Below, in pieces: positions 26,028 to 34,544 of a DNA stretch of 64,000 nucleotides. A program made the position numbers and the translations under genes. The DNA is from Cyclobacteriaceae bacterium (GTDB lineage Bacteria > Bacteroidota > Bacteroidia > Cytophagales > Cyclobacteriaceae): assembly GCA_016786495.1 (NCBI GenBank), contig JAEUUJ010000033.1, forward strand, positions 107,900-171,899, given 5' to 3'. The number at the start of each line of letters is the position of its first letter. Position 1 is the stretch's first letter. A model generated the notes under the pieces. It saw only the letters and a program-made list of their open reading frames with translations. It ran no database searches and was not told the origin of the DNA.

Positions 26028-28310
26028 ATGGTACAAAGGCTCAATAAGTTTTTTGCCGCATTTATCTACTCCTTCCCGGTTCAGCTGCTGCTCAACAATT
26101 TCAAGCGCAACCATGTGATGATGCTTTGCTGGGTGATCCTGTTTGCGATGATCACCGGTTCGTTCGGGAAATATCTGGGCATTCCCTATTTGTTTCTCGA
26201 CCCTGAGTACCTCAACAAAGTAAATTTTACGAGTTTTTTTATTCTGGGCATTACCACAGCAGGGTTCACAACCGCGTTCCAGATTACCAGTTATATTAAT
26301 GACGGCCACCGCTTTTCGTTTGTCGGGGCGCTCTCCAAGCCGTTTACCAAATTTTCGGTCAACAACAGCATTATCCCGATTACGTTTCTGGCAGTTTACC
26401 TGTTCCAGATCATCCGGTTTCAGGTTGACAACCAATACACAGACGGGCTGACCCTCACGTGGAATATTACCGGCTTTATCATTGGGTATATCGCCATGTC
26501 GGCCTTGTTCTACGTTTACTTCTGGCTCACCAACAAAGACATCTTTAAATATGTGGTGTGCAGGATTGATGAGAAGCTGAAAGAAAAAGTTCAGGTAACG
26601 CGCGCGAGTGCCATGAAGAAACTCGACATCGCCCGGAAAAAGCAGGTTCGCGTGGATACGTACCTGGATGGCTTCCGGGTCCGCAGGGTGGAAGATGAAG
26701 CTGACTTTTATGATCGTGCCGAAGTTTTAAAGGTTTTTGATCAGAATCATTTTAACCTCGTGATCATCGAGTTGTTCATCTTTGCGCTGATCCTGTTGCT
26801 TGGAATCTTTAAAGATTATCCCGCATTTCAATTGCCGGCAGCAGCAAGCTTCATGATTTTCGTTACGGTATTTGTGATGTTGTCAGGCGCATTTTCCTAT
26901 TGGTTTGGAAACTGGTCAGCCACCACTGCGCTGGTAATTTTTCTGGTCGTGAATGTGTTGTATGGCAAGGATTTCTTTTCGAAGAAATACCAGGCTTTCG
27001 GGCTCGATTATCATAAGAAGCCCGCAGAATACACCGTAGCGGCATTAAAGAAATTAAATACCGACAGCATCATTGCAGCTGATAAAGACAGTGCACTGGT
27101 GATGCTGAAAAACTGGCGGGCGAAGTTTAACGGATCGCAAAAACCGAAAATGGTTTTCCTGTGTGTGAGCGGTGGCGGAAAACGGGCTGCGCTTTGGACG
27201 TTAAACGCTTTGCAAACAGCCGACAGCCTTACGCACGGGAAGTTAATGGAGCAAAGCATTCTGATCACAGGTGCCTCCGGAGGTTTGATCGGGGCGAGCT
27301 ACTATCGTGAACTTAAGCTTCGGGAAAAGCAGGGCGAGGTTACAAATCCATTTTCGTATGTGCATCGCGATAAGATATCGACCGATAATTTAAATCCGCT
27401 CATCTTCAGTCTGCTTGCGAACGACTTGTTCGTGGGCTTTTCAAAGTTTGAATACGCAGGCAAGCAGTACATCCGCGACCGCGGGTATACGTTCGAGCAA
27501 CAGCTCAACCAAATCACCGAAGGGTTAATGGATAAGCCAATCACCGCGTATCATCAGCCGGAAAAGCAGGCGCTTGTTCCGATGATTATTCTCACACCTA
27601 CCGTGGTAAACGATGGACGTAAGCTTTACATCGCTTCGCGTTCGGTGTCGTTTATGAACAACGATGTGTTGAGTTATCCGAACTATCCGTCTGCCAAGCT
27701 GGGCGGTATCGACCTGCACTTATTGTTGAAAGATCAGGATGCAGCCAACCTTCGCTTCTTGTCCGCGTTGCGGATGAGTGCAACCTTTCCGTACATCACA
27801 CCCAATACAACATTGCCTACCGAACCAGCGGTGCAGATTATGGATGCCGGGATTTCCGACAACTTCGGGTTATCAGATGCTGTCAGGTTTGTATATGCCT
27901 TCAACGATTGGATTGAAGAAAACACGTCAGGCATCGTCTTTATTTCCATTCGTGATTCACCCAAGCTTAGCACCATTAATGCAAAAGGAGGCCAGACGAT
28001 CATCGACAGCTTCACGCAGCCCATCAGTACGGTGTACAACAACTTCGAGAACTTTCAGGACATCAACAGCGATTTACTGATCGGTATGATGAAGCCGTGG
28101 TTTAATGCCCCGGTTGACCGGATCGACCTCCAGTATACGGTGGAAAGTTATGTGCCGGTGTTGCACGAGATGGATAGCCTTCGCCAAAATAACGCGCGCG
28201 CTTCGCTGAGCTGGCGATTGACCACGCGTGAGAAATATGCTGTCACGGATAATATTCACTCCCCTGAGAACGTGGAGCAATTGGTAAAACTGAAGAAATT
28301 GCTGGAGTGA
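26028..28310 (+). CDS. Membrane-bound patatin-like phospholipase
   Basis: A 760-residue protein in two halves. Residues 1-310 contain about seven membrane segments with a basic cytoplasmic-type loop (MKKLDIARKKQVRVD). Residues 375-625 are a patatin lipase domain. The oxyanion hole is SGGGKRAA (about 381-388), the nucleophile is S417 in GASGG, and the catalytic aspartate is D605 in DAG. Such enzymes hydrolyse acyl esters of lipids. The multi-pass N-terminal half is unusual for patatins. A small membrane-protein gene starts in its stop codon. Confidence 0.88.
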   Translation: MVQRLNKFFAAFIYSFPVQLLLNNFKRNHVMMLCWVILFAMITGSFGKYLGIPYLFLDPEYLNKVNFTSFFILGITTAGFTTAFQITSYINDGHRFSFVGALSKPFTKFSVNNSIIPITFLAVYLFQIIRFQVDNQYTDGLTLTWNITGFIIGYIAMSALFYVYFWLTNKDIFKYVVCRIDEKLKEKVQVTRASAMKKLDIARKKQVRVDTYLDGFRVRRVEDEADFYDRAEVLKVFDQNHFNLVIIELFIFALILLLGIFKDYPAFQLPAAASFMIFVTVFVMLSGAFSYWFGNWSATTALVIFLVVNVLYGKDFFSKKYQAFGLDYHKKPAEYTVAALKKLNTDSIIAADKDSALVMLKNWRAKFNGSQKPKMVFLCVSGGGKRAALWTLNALQTADSLTHGKLMEQSILITGASGGLIGASYYRELKLREKQGEVTNPFSYVHRDKISTDNLNPLIFSLLANDLFVGFSKFEYAGKQYIRDRGYTFEQQLNQITEGLMDKPITAYHQPEKQALVPMIILTPTVVNDGRKLYIASRSVSFMNNDVLSYPNYPSAKLGGIDLHLLLKDQDAANLRFLSALRMSATFPYITPNTTLPTEPAVQIMDAGISDNFGLSDAVRFVYAFNDWIEENTSGIVFISIRDSPKLSTINAKGGQTIIDSFTQPISTVYNNFENFQDINSDLLIGMMKPWFNAPVDRIDLQYTVESYVPVLHEMDSLRQNNARASLSWRLTTREKYAVTDNIHSPENVEQLVKLKKLLE

Positions 28311-28558
28311 TGGAAGGCTTAGCGTTTGTTGTCGTTGAGCTTATTCTGGCAGCCATCGGCTGGGCTTGTCTGCTGATCCGGTATGGGCGAATAGATCGGG
28401 TACAAAAGATTCTGGATGAGAAGTATGCGGGGAGTGCTGCGGCAGCGGCCAGGATTTTTATCCTGAACGTTTTTGCCGGCACCGGAGCAGTGGTGATGAT
28501 TATCGCCGTGATTTATGTCATTGTCTTTTGGATTATTAACTCTGTTACGAACAAATGA
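28310..28558 (+). CDS. Small membrane protein coupled to the patatin gene
   Basis: An 82-residue protein with two membrane helices at about residues 4-24 and 47-77. They are joined by a charged loop (RYGRIDRVQKILDEKY). The ATG overlaps the patatin stop (TGATG), so translation is coupled. I chose this ATG over a GTG one codon upstream. I do not recognise the family; a role as a partner of the membrane half of the patatin is inference from coupling only. Confidence 0.75.
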   Translation: MEGLAFVVVELILAAIGWACLLIRYGRIDRVQKILDEKYAGSAAAAARIFILNVFAGTGAVVMIIAVIYVIVFWIINSVTNK

Positions 28559-28615
28559 CCAGCATAGGTGATGAATTGACGTTGCCGTATCGTAATAAAT
28601 AACCCGTTCAACACT

Positions 28616-29875
28616 ATGGACAAACGAACTTTCCTTCAGCACAGCCTTGCGCTCGGTGCAGCTGCCTTCATGCCCCGTATAGCCGTAGGCGAATGGCTCG
28701 AGCAACACCAAGCGTATTCGCCCGAGGCGCTGGCCAACGATGAAAAATTCTGGGCCGGTATTCGCAAAGGTTATAAGCTGAAGCCCGATTACATCAATCT
28801 GGAAAACGGGTACTATTGTTTCCTGCCACAGGAAACACTTGATAAATACCTCGACCATATTCGGGAGGTGAATATGCAGGGTTCGTACTACATGCGCACC
28901 GTACAAGTCGAAAATAAAAAGAAAGTTGTAGCGAAGCTGGCCGAGTTAGCAGGATGTTCTCCAACCGAAATCGCAATAACCCGTAACACAACCGAATCAT
29001 TGGATACGGTTATTAATGGTATTCACTGGAATGCAGGCGATGAAGCCGTGATGGCGCAGCAGGACTACGGCTCGATTGTGAACCAGTTTAAGTTGATGGA
29101 GAAGCGTTATGGCATTGTTGCGAAGATTCTCTCTGTACCCAACCATCCCGCCTCCGATGAAGAGATCGTGGAACTGTACCGCAGCGCGATCACCCCAAAA
29201 ACAAAATTATTGCTCGTGAGCCACATGATCAACATCACCGGTCAGGTGTTGCCAATCAAAAAGATTTGCGACATGGCGCACAGCCTCAACGTTGACGTGG
29301 CAGTAGATGGTGCGCATGCATTCGCGCATGTGAACTTTAAAATTCCTGATCTGGGATGCGATTACTATGCCACCAGTCTTCACAAATGGCTGAGTGTTCC
29401 GCTCGGTGCGGGCTTGCTCTACGTGAAAGAAGGCAAAGCGCCCGGCTTATGGTCGCTGATGGCCGACTGGAGCATGAAGGATGACATTACCCATCTGGCG
29501 CATACAGGTACACATCCGGTGGCGACCGACCTGACCATTATTGATGCGATTGATTTTTACCAGAAGCTCGGGCCGGAACGCAAAGAAGCAAGGCTCCAGT
29601 ATTTACAGAACTACTGGACTTCCCGCGTCCGGGGTGTAAAGAATATTGTGCTGAACACGCCGGCAGATCCGAAGCGGGCGTACGGCATTGCTAACGTGGG
29701 CATTGAAACGATGACACCAGCCGACATGGCCAAAACACTGCTCACGAAGTATAAGATCTGGACAGTCGCGATTGACGGGCAAGGTGTTCGCGGTTGCAGG
29801 ATTACGCCAAACGTTTACACAACCACCGCTGAACTGGATGCGTTTGTGAAGGCGTTAACGGAGCTGGCGGCTTAG
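28616..29875 (+). CDS. PLP-dependent class-V aminotransferase-fold enzyme, exported
   Basis: A 419-residue enzyme of the cysteine desulfurase/isopenicillin-N-epimerase fold. The N-terminus (MDKRTFLQHSLALGAAAFMP) looks like a Tat or Sec signal, so it probably acts in the periplasm. The PLP pocket shows TRNTTESLD, VDGAHAF (aspartate 231) and the Schiff-base lysine K257 in TSLHKWLSVPLGAG. This matches the epimerase-like group rather than NifS, since the desulfurase active-site cysteine loop is absent. The substrate is unknown. Confidence 0.88.
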   Translation: MDKRTFLQHSLALGAAAFMPRIAVGEWLEQHQAYSPEALANDEKFWAGIRKGYKLKPDYINLENGYYCFLPQETLDKYLDHIREVNMQGSYYMRTVQVENKKKVVAKLAELAGCSPTEIAITRNTTESLDTVINGIHWNAGDEAVMAQQDYGSIVNQFKLMEKRYGIVAKILSVPNHPASDEEIVELYRSAITPKTKLLLVSHMINITGQVLPIKKICDMAHSLNVDVAVDGAHAFAHVNFKIPDLGCDYYATSLHKWLSVPLGAGLLYVKEGKAPGLWSLMADWSMKDDITHLAHTGTHPVATDLTIIDAIDFYQKLGPERKEARLQYLQNYWTSRVRGVKNIVLNTPADPKRAYGIANVGIETMTPADMAKTLLTKYKIWTVAIDGQGVRGCRITPNVYTTTAELDAFVKALTELAA

Positions 29876-29890
29876 CATAGAATTACGAGG

Positions 29891-29908
29891 TTGCATGAAT
29901 GCATGCAA
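29891..29908. repeat. Short perfect hairpin after the PLP-enzyme gene
   Basis: TTGCATG (29891-29897) and CATGCAA (29902-29908) form a 7-bp stem with a 4-base loop. The T-run after it is weak, so it is only a possible terminator for the plus-strand gene. Confidence 0.45.
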
Positions 29909-29919
29909 GACCGCGTTTA

Positions 29920-29979
29920 AAAAAGGAGCTGCCTCCCGATTGCTCGGGAAGCAAGTACACTATGGCAAATAGCGCTCCT
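29920..29979 (-). terminator. Branched terminator of the two small minus-strand genes
   Basis: Outer arms AGGAGC (29924-29929) and GCTCCT (29974-29979) enclose an inner 6-bp hairpin TCCCGA/TCGGGA. On the minus strand the outer stem is followed by TTTTTT. Confidence 0.55.
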
Positions 29980-29987
29980 CTTAAAAC

Positions 29988-30245
29988 TTAAATATTCGCT
30001 AACAGCTTGATTACGCGGGCACACGCTTCATATTCTTCCCGTGCTTCAAAACTGCCCAGCATGCCCTGTAACGCCTGCTCGTAAAACTCCGGCAGGATAT
30101 AACACATGGGCGCCACATAAATTCGTGCGGCCGGCCTTCCGTTGTAATGCTGCTCAATGAGCGTTAATAATTCCAGCTCATTCAGAAACTCCTGTTCCGG
30201 ATAGTTGGATGTTTTGCGGGTTCTACGCTTTTCCTGGATTTGCAT
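29988..30245 (-). CDS. Small protein, unrecognised (85 residues)
   Basis: An 85-residue soluble protein with a basic head (MQIQEKRRTRKTS) and a helical body (EQEFLNELELLTLIEQHY). It continues with FYEQALQGMLGSFEAREEYEACARVIKLLANI. I do not recognise a family. I use the ATG at 30245; the frame reaches 30251. Its start overlaps the end of the 44-residue gene by 23 bases, so the pair is probably co-translated. The pair is divergent from the WYL regulator across a palindromic operator, suggesting control by that regulator. Confidence 0.65.
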   Translation of the reverse strand: MQIQEKRRTRKTSNYPEQEFLNELELLTLIEQHYNGRPAARIYVAPMCYILPEFYEQALQGMLGSFEAREEYEACARVIKLLANI

Positions 30246-30357
30246 AACCAAAACTGTTTATGATTTGTTTGTAAAACTTTTCAATGACCTCCGGATTGCG
30301 CGGCAGTGAAACCGGTTGTTCATTCAACCGCGGAGCAGACTTCTTTGTCGTTTTCAT
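30223..30357 (-). CDS. Micro-protein, unrecognised (44 residues)
   Basis: A 44-residue basic protein starting MKTTKKSAPRLNEQP and ending in YKQIINSFGYANPGKA. It lies between the operator at 30379-30397 and the 85-residue gene, which it overlaps. Longer readings of the same frame would run through the operator and into the regulator gene, so the ATG at 30357 is the only sensible start. Coding status rests on position and overlap, not on similarity. Confidence 0.5.
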   Translation of the reverse strand: MKTTKKSAPRLNEQPVSLPRNPEVIEKFYKQIINSFGYANPGKA

Positions 30358-30378
30358 GATACGAATAACGATCATCAT

Positions 30379-30397
30379 TTTGACAATTTGTGTCAAA
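30379..30397. promoter_or_regulatory. Palindromic operator in the WYL divergent promoter region
   Basis: TTTGACA/TGTCAAA arms (7 bp, perfect) with a 5-base spacer. It lies between the regulator start at 30414 and the micro-gene start at 30357. A further TTTGACC half-site follows at 30405-30411. Position and symmetry suggest binding by the dimeric WYL regulator. Confidence 0.6.
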
Positions 30398-30413
30398 TGC
30401 CTAATTTGACCAA

Positions 30414-31313
30414 ATGATACCACAAGCCAAGATTTTACGCGTATTTCAACTGATCGGATTATTAAAGGGGGGCGGACGTACCGTTGATCAGCTTGCGCAA
30501 CAACTCGATTCAACGTCACGCACGGTTTACCGCTATTTTAAGTTGCTCGAAGAAATTGGATTCATTATCGATCAGGACTTCCACGGCCGCTATTTTATTC
30601 ACCAGGAGGAGGGAGAAAACCCGGAAGATCGGTTTACCCTCGAAGAGGTCAGCATCCTGCGGCAGCTCATTCAAAGCGGAGCGGACAAACACCCGCTGCG
30701 CGGCACCCTGCTGAAAAAGCTTGCATTCCACTCGGAGGCGAAAGAATTGCCGGAACAGTTCTTAAAACTCCGTGTTGCCAAAATGTTCCGGGCCATCAGC
30801 GAAGCGATTGAGGGGGGCAAGCAGGTTGTGTTGAAGAACTACCATTCGGCAAACAGTCAGGAAATTACCGACCGCCTGGTGGAGCCTTTCCAGTTTGGCG
30901 AGGGTTTCCAATCGGTACAGGCACTCGATACCAAAGACAAGCAGAACAAATTCTTCAAGCTCGAACGAATCGGGGAGGTGGTCGTGCTCGATAAACCGTA
31001 CAAGTTTCCGAAACTGCATGAGAAAACATCAACCGACATCTTCGGTATCAGCGGCAAGAAGGAAACATGGGTAACCCTCAAGCTCAGTCTGCGCGCGTAT
31101 GTTCTTTTGCGCGAAGAGTTTCCGCTCTCGCTTCCGTACCTCGAAAAAAATGAGAGCCAGGAGGAGCGTACCTACACGTTTAACGGACCGGTGCTAAACT
31201 TCAAAGGTGTCGGCCGGTTTGTGATGGGCCTTGCCGATGAAGTTACCGTAACCAGTCCAACGGAATTTAAAACGTACATCAAAGACAAACTAAAACAGCA
31301 GCGGCTGGTCTAA
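30414..31313 (+). CDS. WYL-domain transcriptional regulator
   Basis: A 299-residue regulator. A winged helix-turn-helix at residues 5-60 (FQLIGLLKGGGRTVDQLAQQLDSTSRTVYRYFKLLEEIG) is of the DeoR/HTH_11 type. The body contains a WYL-like sensor domain (about 125-205) with strands such as QVVLKNYHSAN and RLVEPFQFGEGFQSV. A C-terminal WCX-like part (about 215-295) includes WVTLKLSLRAYVLLREEFP. WYL proteins sense ligands or nucleic acid and regulate neighbouring genes. It shares a perfect palindrome with the divergent small genes. Its stop overlaps the convergent lipoprotein gene by four bases. Confidence 0.88.
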   Translation: MIPQAKILRVFQLIGLLKGGGRTVDQLAQQLDSTSRTVYRYFKLLEEIGFIIDQDFHGRYFIHQEEGENPEDRFTLEEVSILRQLIQSGADKHPLRGTLLKKLAFHSEAKELPEQFLKLRVAKMFRAISEAIEGGKQVVLKNYHSANSQEITDRLVEPFQFGEGFQSVQALDTKDKQNKFFKLERIGEVVVLDKPYKFPKLHEKTSTDIFGISGKKETWVTLKLSLRAYVLLREEFPLSLPYLEKNESQEERTYTFNGPVLNFKGVGRFVMGLADEVTVTSPTEFKTYIKDKLKQQRLV

Positions 31314-31648
31314 TCCTTTTCAATTGTCAGGATTTTCAGTTCCGGCATGGGTAACGCAGCAATCCCGCATCGGTAAATCGTTTCGAGTTCTTCATACGTG
31401 ACCTTAACTTTCAGGTCAGTCATCTTGAATTCATCCGATAAGTTTGTGGGCTTGTACCGCGTTGAGTCAATCATCAATGTCCAGCCACAACCATCTGCGG
31501 CAGGCTCACCTTCGTCCAGTACAATGGCTTTCACCGCCTGACTTGTTCGGGTCTTAGCCCCGGCCCTTTCCCCGGCATTCGAGGAGTCTTCGGCAACACA
31601 GGCAACCCAGCAGATCGCTACCAGAAATAAAAAGAAAATTTTGTTCAT
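31310..31648 (-). CDS. Small lipoprotein, unrecognised
   Basis: A 112-residue lipoprotein. The signal peptide (MNKIFFLFLVAICWVAC) ends in a lipobox with the cysteine at residue 17, followed by VAEDSS. The mature part contains LDEGEPAADGCGWTLMI and YRCGIAALPMPELKIL, with two cysteines (GCGW and YRCG) that could pair. I do not recognise a family, although the C-terminal pattern is seen in short Bacteroidota hypothetical proteins. The start is the ATG at 31648; the longer frame lacks a signal peptide. Confidence 0.7.
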   Translation of the reverse strand: MNKIFFLFLVAICWVACVAEDSSNAGERAGAKTRTSQAVKAIVLDEGEPAADGCGWTLMIDSTRYKPTNLSDEFKMTDLKVKVTYEELETIYRCGIAALPMPELKILTIEKD

Positions 31649-31760
31649 ACGGATTTGAGTTTGATGTATTCCCTTTTGACACACGTTTCCCCTTGTCCGT
31701 TGGAACACCATGATGAAAAAGTCAGGAATTCAGTAGCTTTAAGAAAGCACGTAATTAACT

Positions 31761-33110
31761 ATGACCAGACTGACTGCTTTTGGACTTTTTATCTGTTGCT
31801 TCATGTCAGCGGATGCGCAACGGCATTGGACGAAGCTTTTTAACGGAAAAGATCTCTCGGGCTGGACCCAATTGAACGGTAAAGCCAGCTACAGAGTGGA
31901 GAACGGTGAGATTGTCGGTACTACCGTGTTCAACGAACCGAATTCATTTCTGGCAACAACCACCGCTTACAGCGACTTCATTCTTGAGCTTGAATTTAAG
32001 CTCGATGACGACATGAATTCCGGTATCCAGTTTCGCAGCGAAAGCAAACCCGATTATCAAAACGGTCGCGTGCACGGCTATCAGGCCGAGATTGACCCCT
32101 CACCACGCAGTTGGACGGGCGGCATTTATGATGAAGCCCGACGAGAATGGTTGTATCCGCTTGAATATAACGTTGGTGCCAAGTCAGCCTATAAGAAGAA
32201 TGCGTGGAACACGTGTCGCATCGAATGCATCGGAAACGTGATGCGCGTTTGGATCAACGAGATTCCGACGGCCCATCTTGTGGATAACATGACGGCTTCC
32301 GGATTTATTGCGTTACAAGTACATGCAGTCGGCAAACCGGAAGAAAGCGGAAAGAAAATCCGGTGGCGAAACATCCGCATCCAAACAAAGAATCTTAGGG
32401 AATCGCTTTTAGATTCAATTTTCGTAGTGAACACAATACCCAATATGCTCAGTGATCAGGAAAAAAGAAATGGCGTAACGCTATTGTGGGACGGACTAAC
32501 ACCAGCGGGGTGGCGGGGAGCATACAAAACTGAATTTCCGAAACAGGGATGGAGTTATGAGAATGGCATACTGGAAGTGAAAAGATCAACGGGTGGCGAA
32601 TCACAAAACGGTGGCGACATCGTAACGGAAAAACAATTTTCGGCATTCGACCTGCAATTTGAATTCAAGCTGACGGAAGCTGCGAACAGCGGGGTGAAAT
32701 ATTTTGTAACGGAGAAAGAAGGAAATACGGGTTCCGCCATCGGTCTTGAATACCAGATACTGGATGATGAACGCCACCCCGATGCAAAATTGGGTGTTGT
32801 CGGGAATCGCACGCTGGGATCACTTTATGATTTAATTCCCTCGCTGAAGAACAGCCGCGGGATTCATAAAATCGGTGAATGGAATTCCGGAAGGATTATC
32901 GTGTATCCGGATAACCGGATTGAACATTGGCTGAACGGGTACAAGATTGTAGAATACCAGCGCGGAACACCGATCTTTTATGCGTTAGTCGCACGCAGCA
33001 AATACGCGGTATGGGAAAACTTTGGCATGGCGGAAAAAGGCCGAATCCTGTTGCAGGATCATGGTGATGAAGTCTCGTTCCGCAGCATCAAGATCAGGGA
33101 ATTTAAGTAA
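31761..33110 (+). CDS. Secreted protein with two DUF1080 (3-keto-disaccharide hydrolase) domains
   Basis: A 449-residue secreted protein with a signal peptide (residues 1-19, ending MSADAQ). Two concanavalin-like DUF1080 domains follow: about residues 20-215 (WTKLFNGKDLSGWTQ... DFILELEFKLDDDMNSGIQFRSE) and 235-449 (TLLWDGLTPAGWRG... DLQFEFKLTEAANSGVKYFV). Characterised DUF1080 proteins hydrolyse 3-keto-disaccharides and glucosides. The next gene, a Gfo/Idh/MocA oxidoreductase, starts five bases later. An oxidation-then-cleavage route for sugars is therefore plausible. Confidence 0.9.
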   Translation: MTRLTAFGLFICCFMSADAQRHWTKLFNGKDLSGWTQLNGKASYRVENGEIVGTTVFNEPNSFLATTTAYSDFILELEFKLDDDMNSGIQFRSESKPDYQNGRVHGYQAEIDPSPRSWTGGIYDEARREWLYPLEYNVGAKSAYKKNAWNTCRIECIGNVMRVWINEIPTAHLVDNMTASGFIALQVHAVGKPEESGKKIRWRNIRIQTKNLRESLLDSIFVVNTIPNMLSDQEKRNGVTLLWDGLTPAGWRGAYKTEFPKQGWSYENGILEVKRSTGGESQNGGDIVTEKQFSAFDLQFEFKLTEAANSGVKYFVTEKEGNTGSAIGLEYQILDDERHPDAKLGVVGNRTLGSLYDLIPSLKNSRGIHKIGEWNSGRIIVYPDNRIEHWLNGYKIVEYQRGTPIFYALVARSKYAVWENFGMAEKGRILLQDHGDEVSFRSIKIREFK

Positions 33111-33114
33111 CGAT

Positions 33115-34488
33115 ATGAGCAAGTCGAAAAAAGATACGCTGCCGAGGCGTGAGTTTATCACGAAGGCGTCATGGGCAACAGCCGGACTTTATCTGGGTTC
33201 CTGGGCGATGAGCGCGAAAAGTTATGGTCGCATTCTGGGCTCCAACGATCGCGTCAACGTAGGTGTGATTGGGTTTTCAGACCGGTTTAAATATTCCCTG
33301 CTGCCCGCGCTTCAACATCACAGCAAGGAATTGAATTTTGATATTGTTGCAGTGTCTGATATCTGGAAGATCAGGCGTGAAGAAGGGCAGGCGCATTTGT
33401 TTAAAGCACTTGGGCATGACGTTAAAGCCTATCGCAATAACGAAGAACTGTATAATTCAAAAACTGCCGATGCGGTAATCATTAGCACGGCCGACTTTCA
33501 GCATGCCCTTCACGCAATAGAGGCGGTGAATGCCGGCTGTGATGCCTACGTAGAAAAACCGTTTGCTGAAACGATGGCGGATAACCGGGCTGCCCTGAAA
33601 GCGATCACCCATTCAAAGCAAATCATACAAATCGGGTCTCAACGCAGAAGCGGCCCCAATTATCACGCGGCTGCAGATTTTATTCGCAGCGGAAAGTTCG
33701 GTGACATCACTTCCGTGGAATTGACCTGGCACGTCAACCAGCCCGGTCGCTGGCGCAGGCCCGCGCTTGTGGCACAGATGAAAGAAGAAGACACCGACTG
33801 GAGACGATTTTTAATGAACCGGCCGGTTGAGGCTTTTGATGCACGCAAGCATCTGGAGTACCGGTTGTTTTGGCCGTACTCTTCCGGCATGCCCGGACAA
33901 TGGATGAGCCATCAGATCGATACAGTTCATTGGTTTACGGGACTTAAACATCCGCGGAGCGTGGTCGCAAACGGAGGTATTTATAAGTGGAAAGATGGCC
34001 GGCAAAATTGGGATACGATGACGGCTGTCTTCGACTACGGCAACGAAGACAATTCATCGGGGTTCCAGGTCGTATTCTCTTCGCGCATGCACAACGGTGA
34101 GGAGAACCCAAAAGAAATTTATTATTCGAATGGAGGTGAACTGAACCTGAATACCAACAAAGTGACACCCGCGGGTGGCCTTACCGAGCAACACGCAAAA
34201 GCAATGGGCATGCAGCCGAATCTTCTTCCCGCGATGGACCTTATTGCGGCCGCGGAACCGGTTGCGTCATCCGCCAACACCGGGGGAGATGTTACTACGT
34301 CACGCCACATGCGCAATTTCATGGAGTGTGTTCGAAGCCGAAGGCCAACCAATGCTCCTGTTGAAGCGGGCTACCAACACTCGATTGCCTGTATCATGAC
34401 CAACGCAGCCGTGCGCACAGGTGAAAAAGCCACGTTCGATGAAAAGACACAGGAGGTTATGACGGGCAGAAAGATTTTTACGTATTGA
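33115..34488 (+). CDS. Gfo/Idh/MocA family oxidoreductase, exported
   Basis: A 457-residue NAD(P)-dependent sugar oxidoreductase. A Tat-like signal is present (LPRREFITKASWATAGLYLG; the twin-arginine RR is at residues 11-12). It is followed by the Rossmann region NVGVIGFSDRF. The conserved EKPFAETM segment (catalytic lysine in the EKP motif) and a C-terminal substrate domain with DTVHWFTGL are visible. Secreted members act on sugars in the periplasm. I use the ATG at 33115. It forms a two-gene unit with the DUF1080 protein. Confidence 0.92.
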   Translation: MSKSKKDTLPRREFITKASWATAGLYLGSWAMSAKSYGRILGSNDRVNVGVIGFSDRFKYSLLPALQHHSKELNFDIVAVSDIWKIRREEGQAHLFKALGHDVKAYRNNEELYNSKTADAVIISTADFQHALHAIEAVNAGCDAYVEKPFAETMADNRAALKAITHSKQIIQIGSQRRSGPNYHAAADFIRSGKFGDITSVELTWHVNQPGRWRRPALVAQMKEEDTDWRRFLMNRPVEAFDARKHLEYRLFWPYSSGMPGQWMSHQIDTVHWFTGLKHPRSVVANGGIYKWKDGRQNWDTMTAVFDYGNEDNSSGFQVVFSSRMHNGEENPKEIYYSNGGELNLNTNKVTPAGGLTEQHAKAMGMQPNLLPAMDLIAAAEPVASSANTGGDVTTSRHMRNFMECVRSRRPTNAPVEAGYQHSIACIMTNAAVRTGEKATFDEKTQEVMTGRKIFTY

Positions 34489-34501
34489 GCGGTACAAAAA
34501 A

Positions 34502-34526
34502 AGCCGCTCTTTCAAGCGGCTCTTTC
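34502..34526. terminator. Bidirectional terminator
   Basis: Seven-bp stem AGCCGCT/AGCGGCT with a 6-base loop. The minus strand carries seven consecutive T after the stem; the plus strand has CTTTC. It serves the oxidoreductase gene and the convergent amidohydrolase gene. Confidence 0.85.
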
Positions 34527-34544
34527 AGAAATCAGTTTTAAATC

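Noticed and set aside
30223-30519. A 98-residue version of the micro-gene
   Set aside because: It would run through the operator and into the WYL regulator; only the last 44 residues look like a separate gene.
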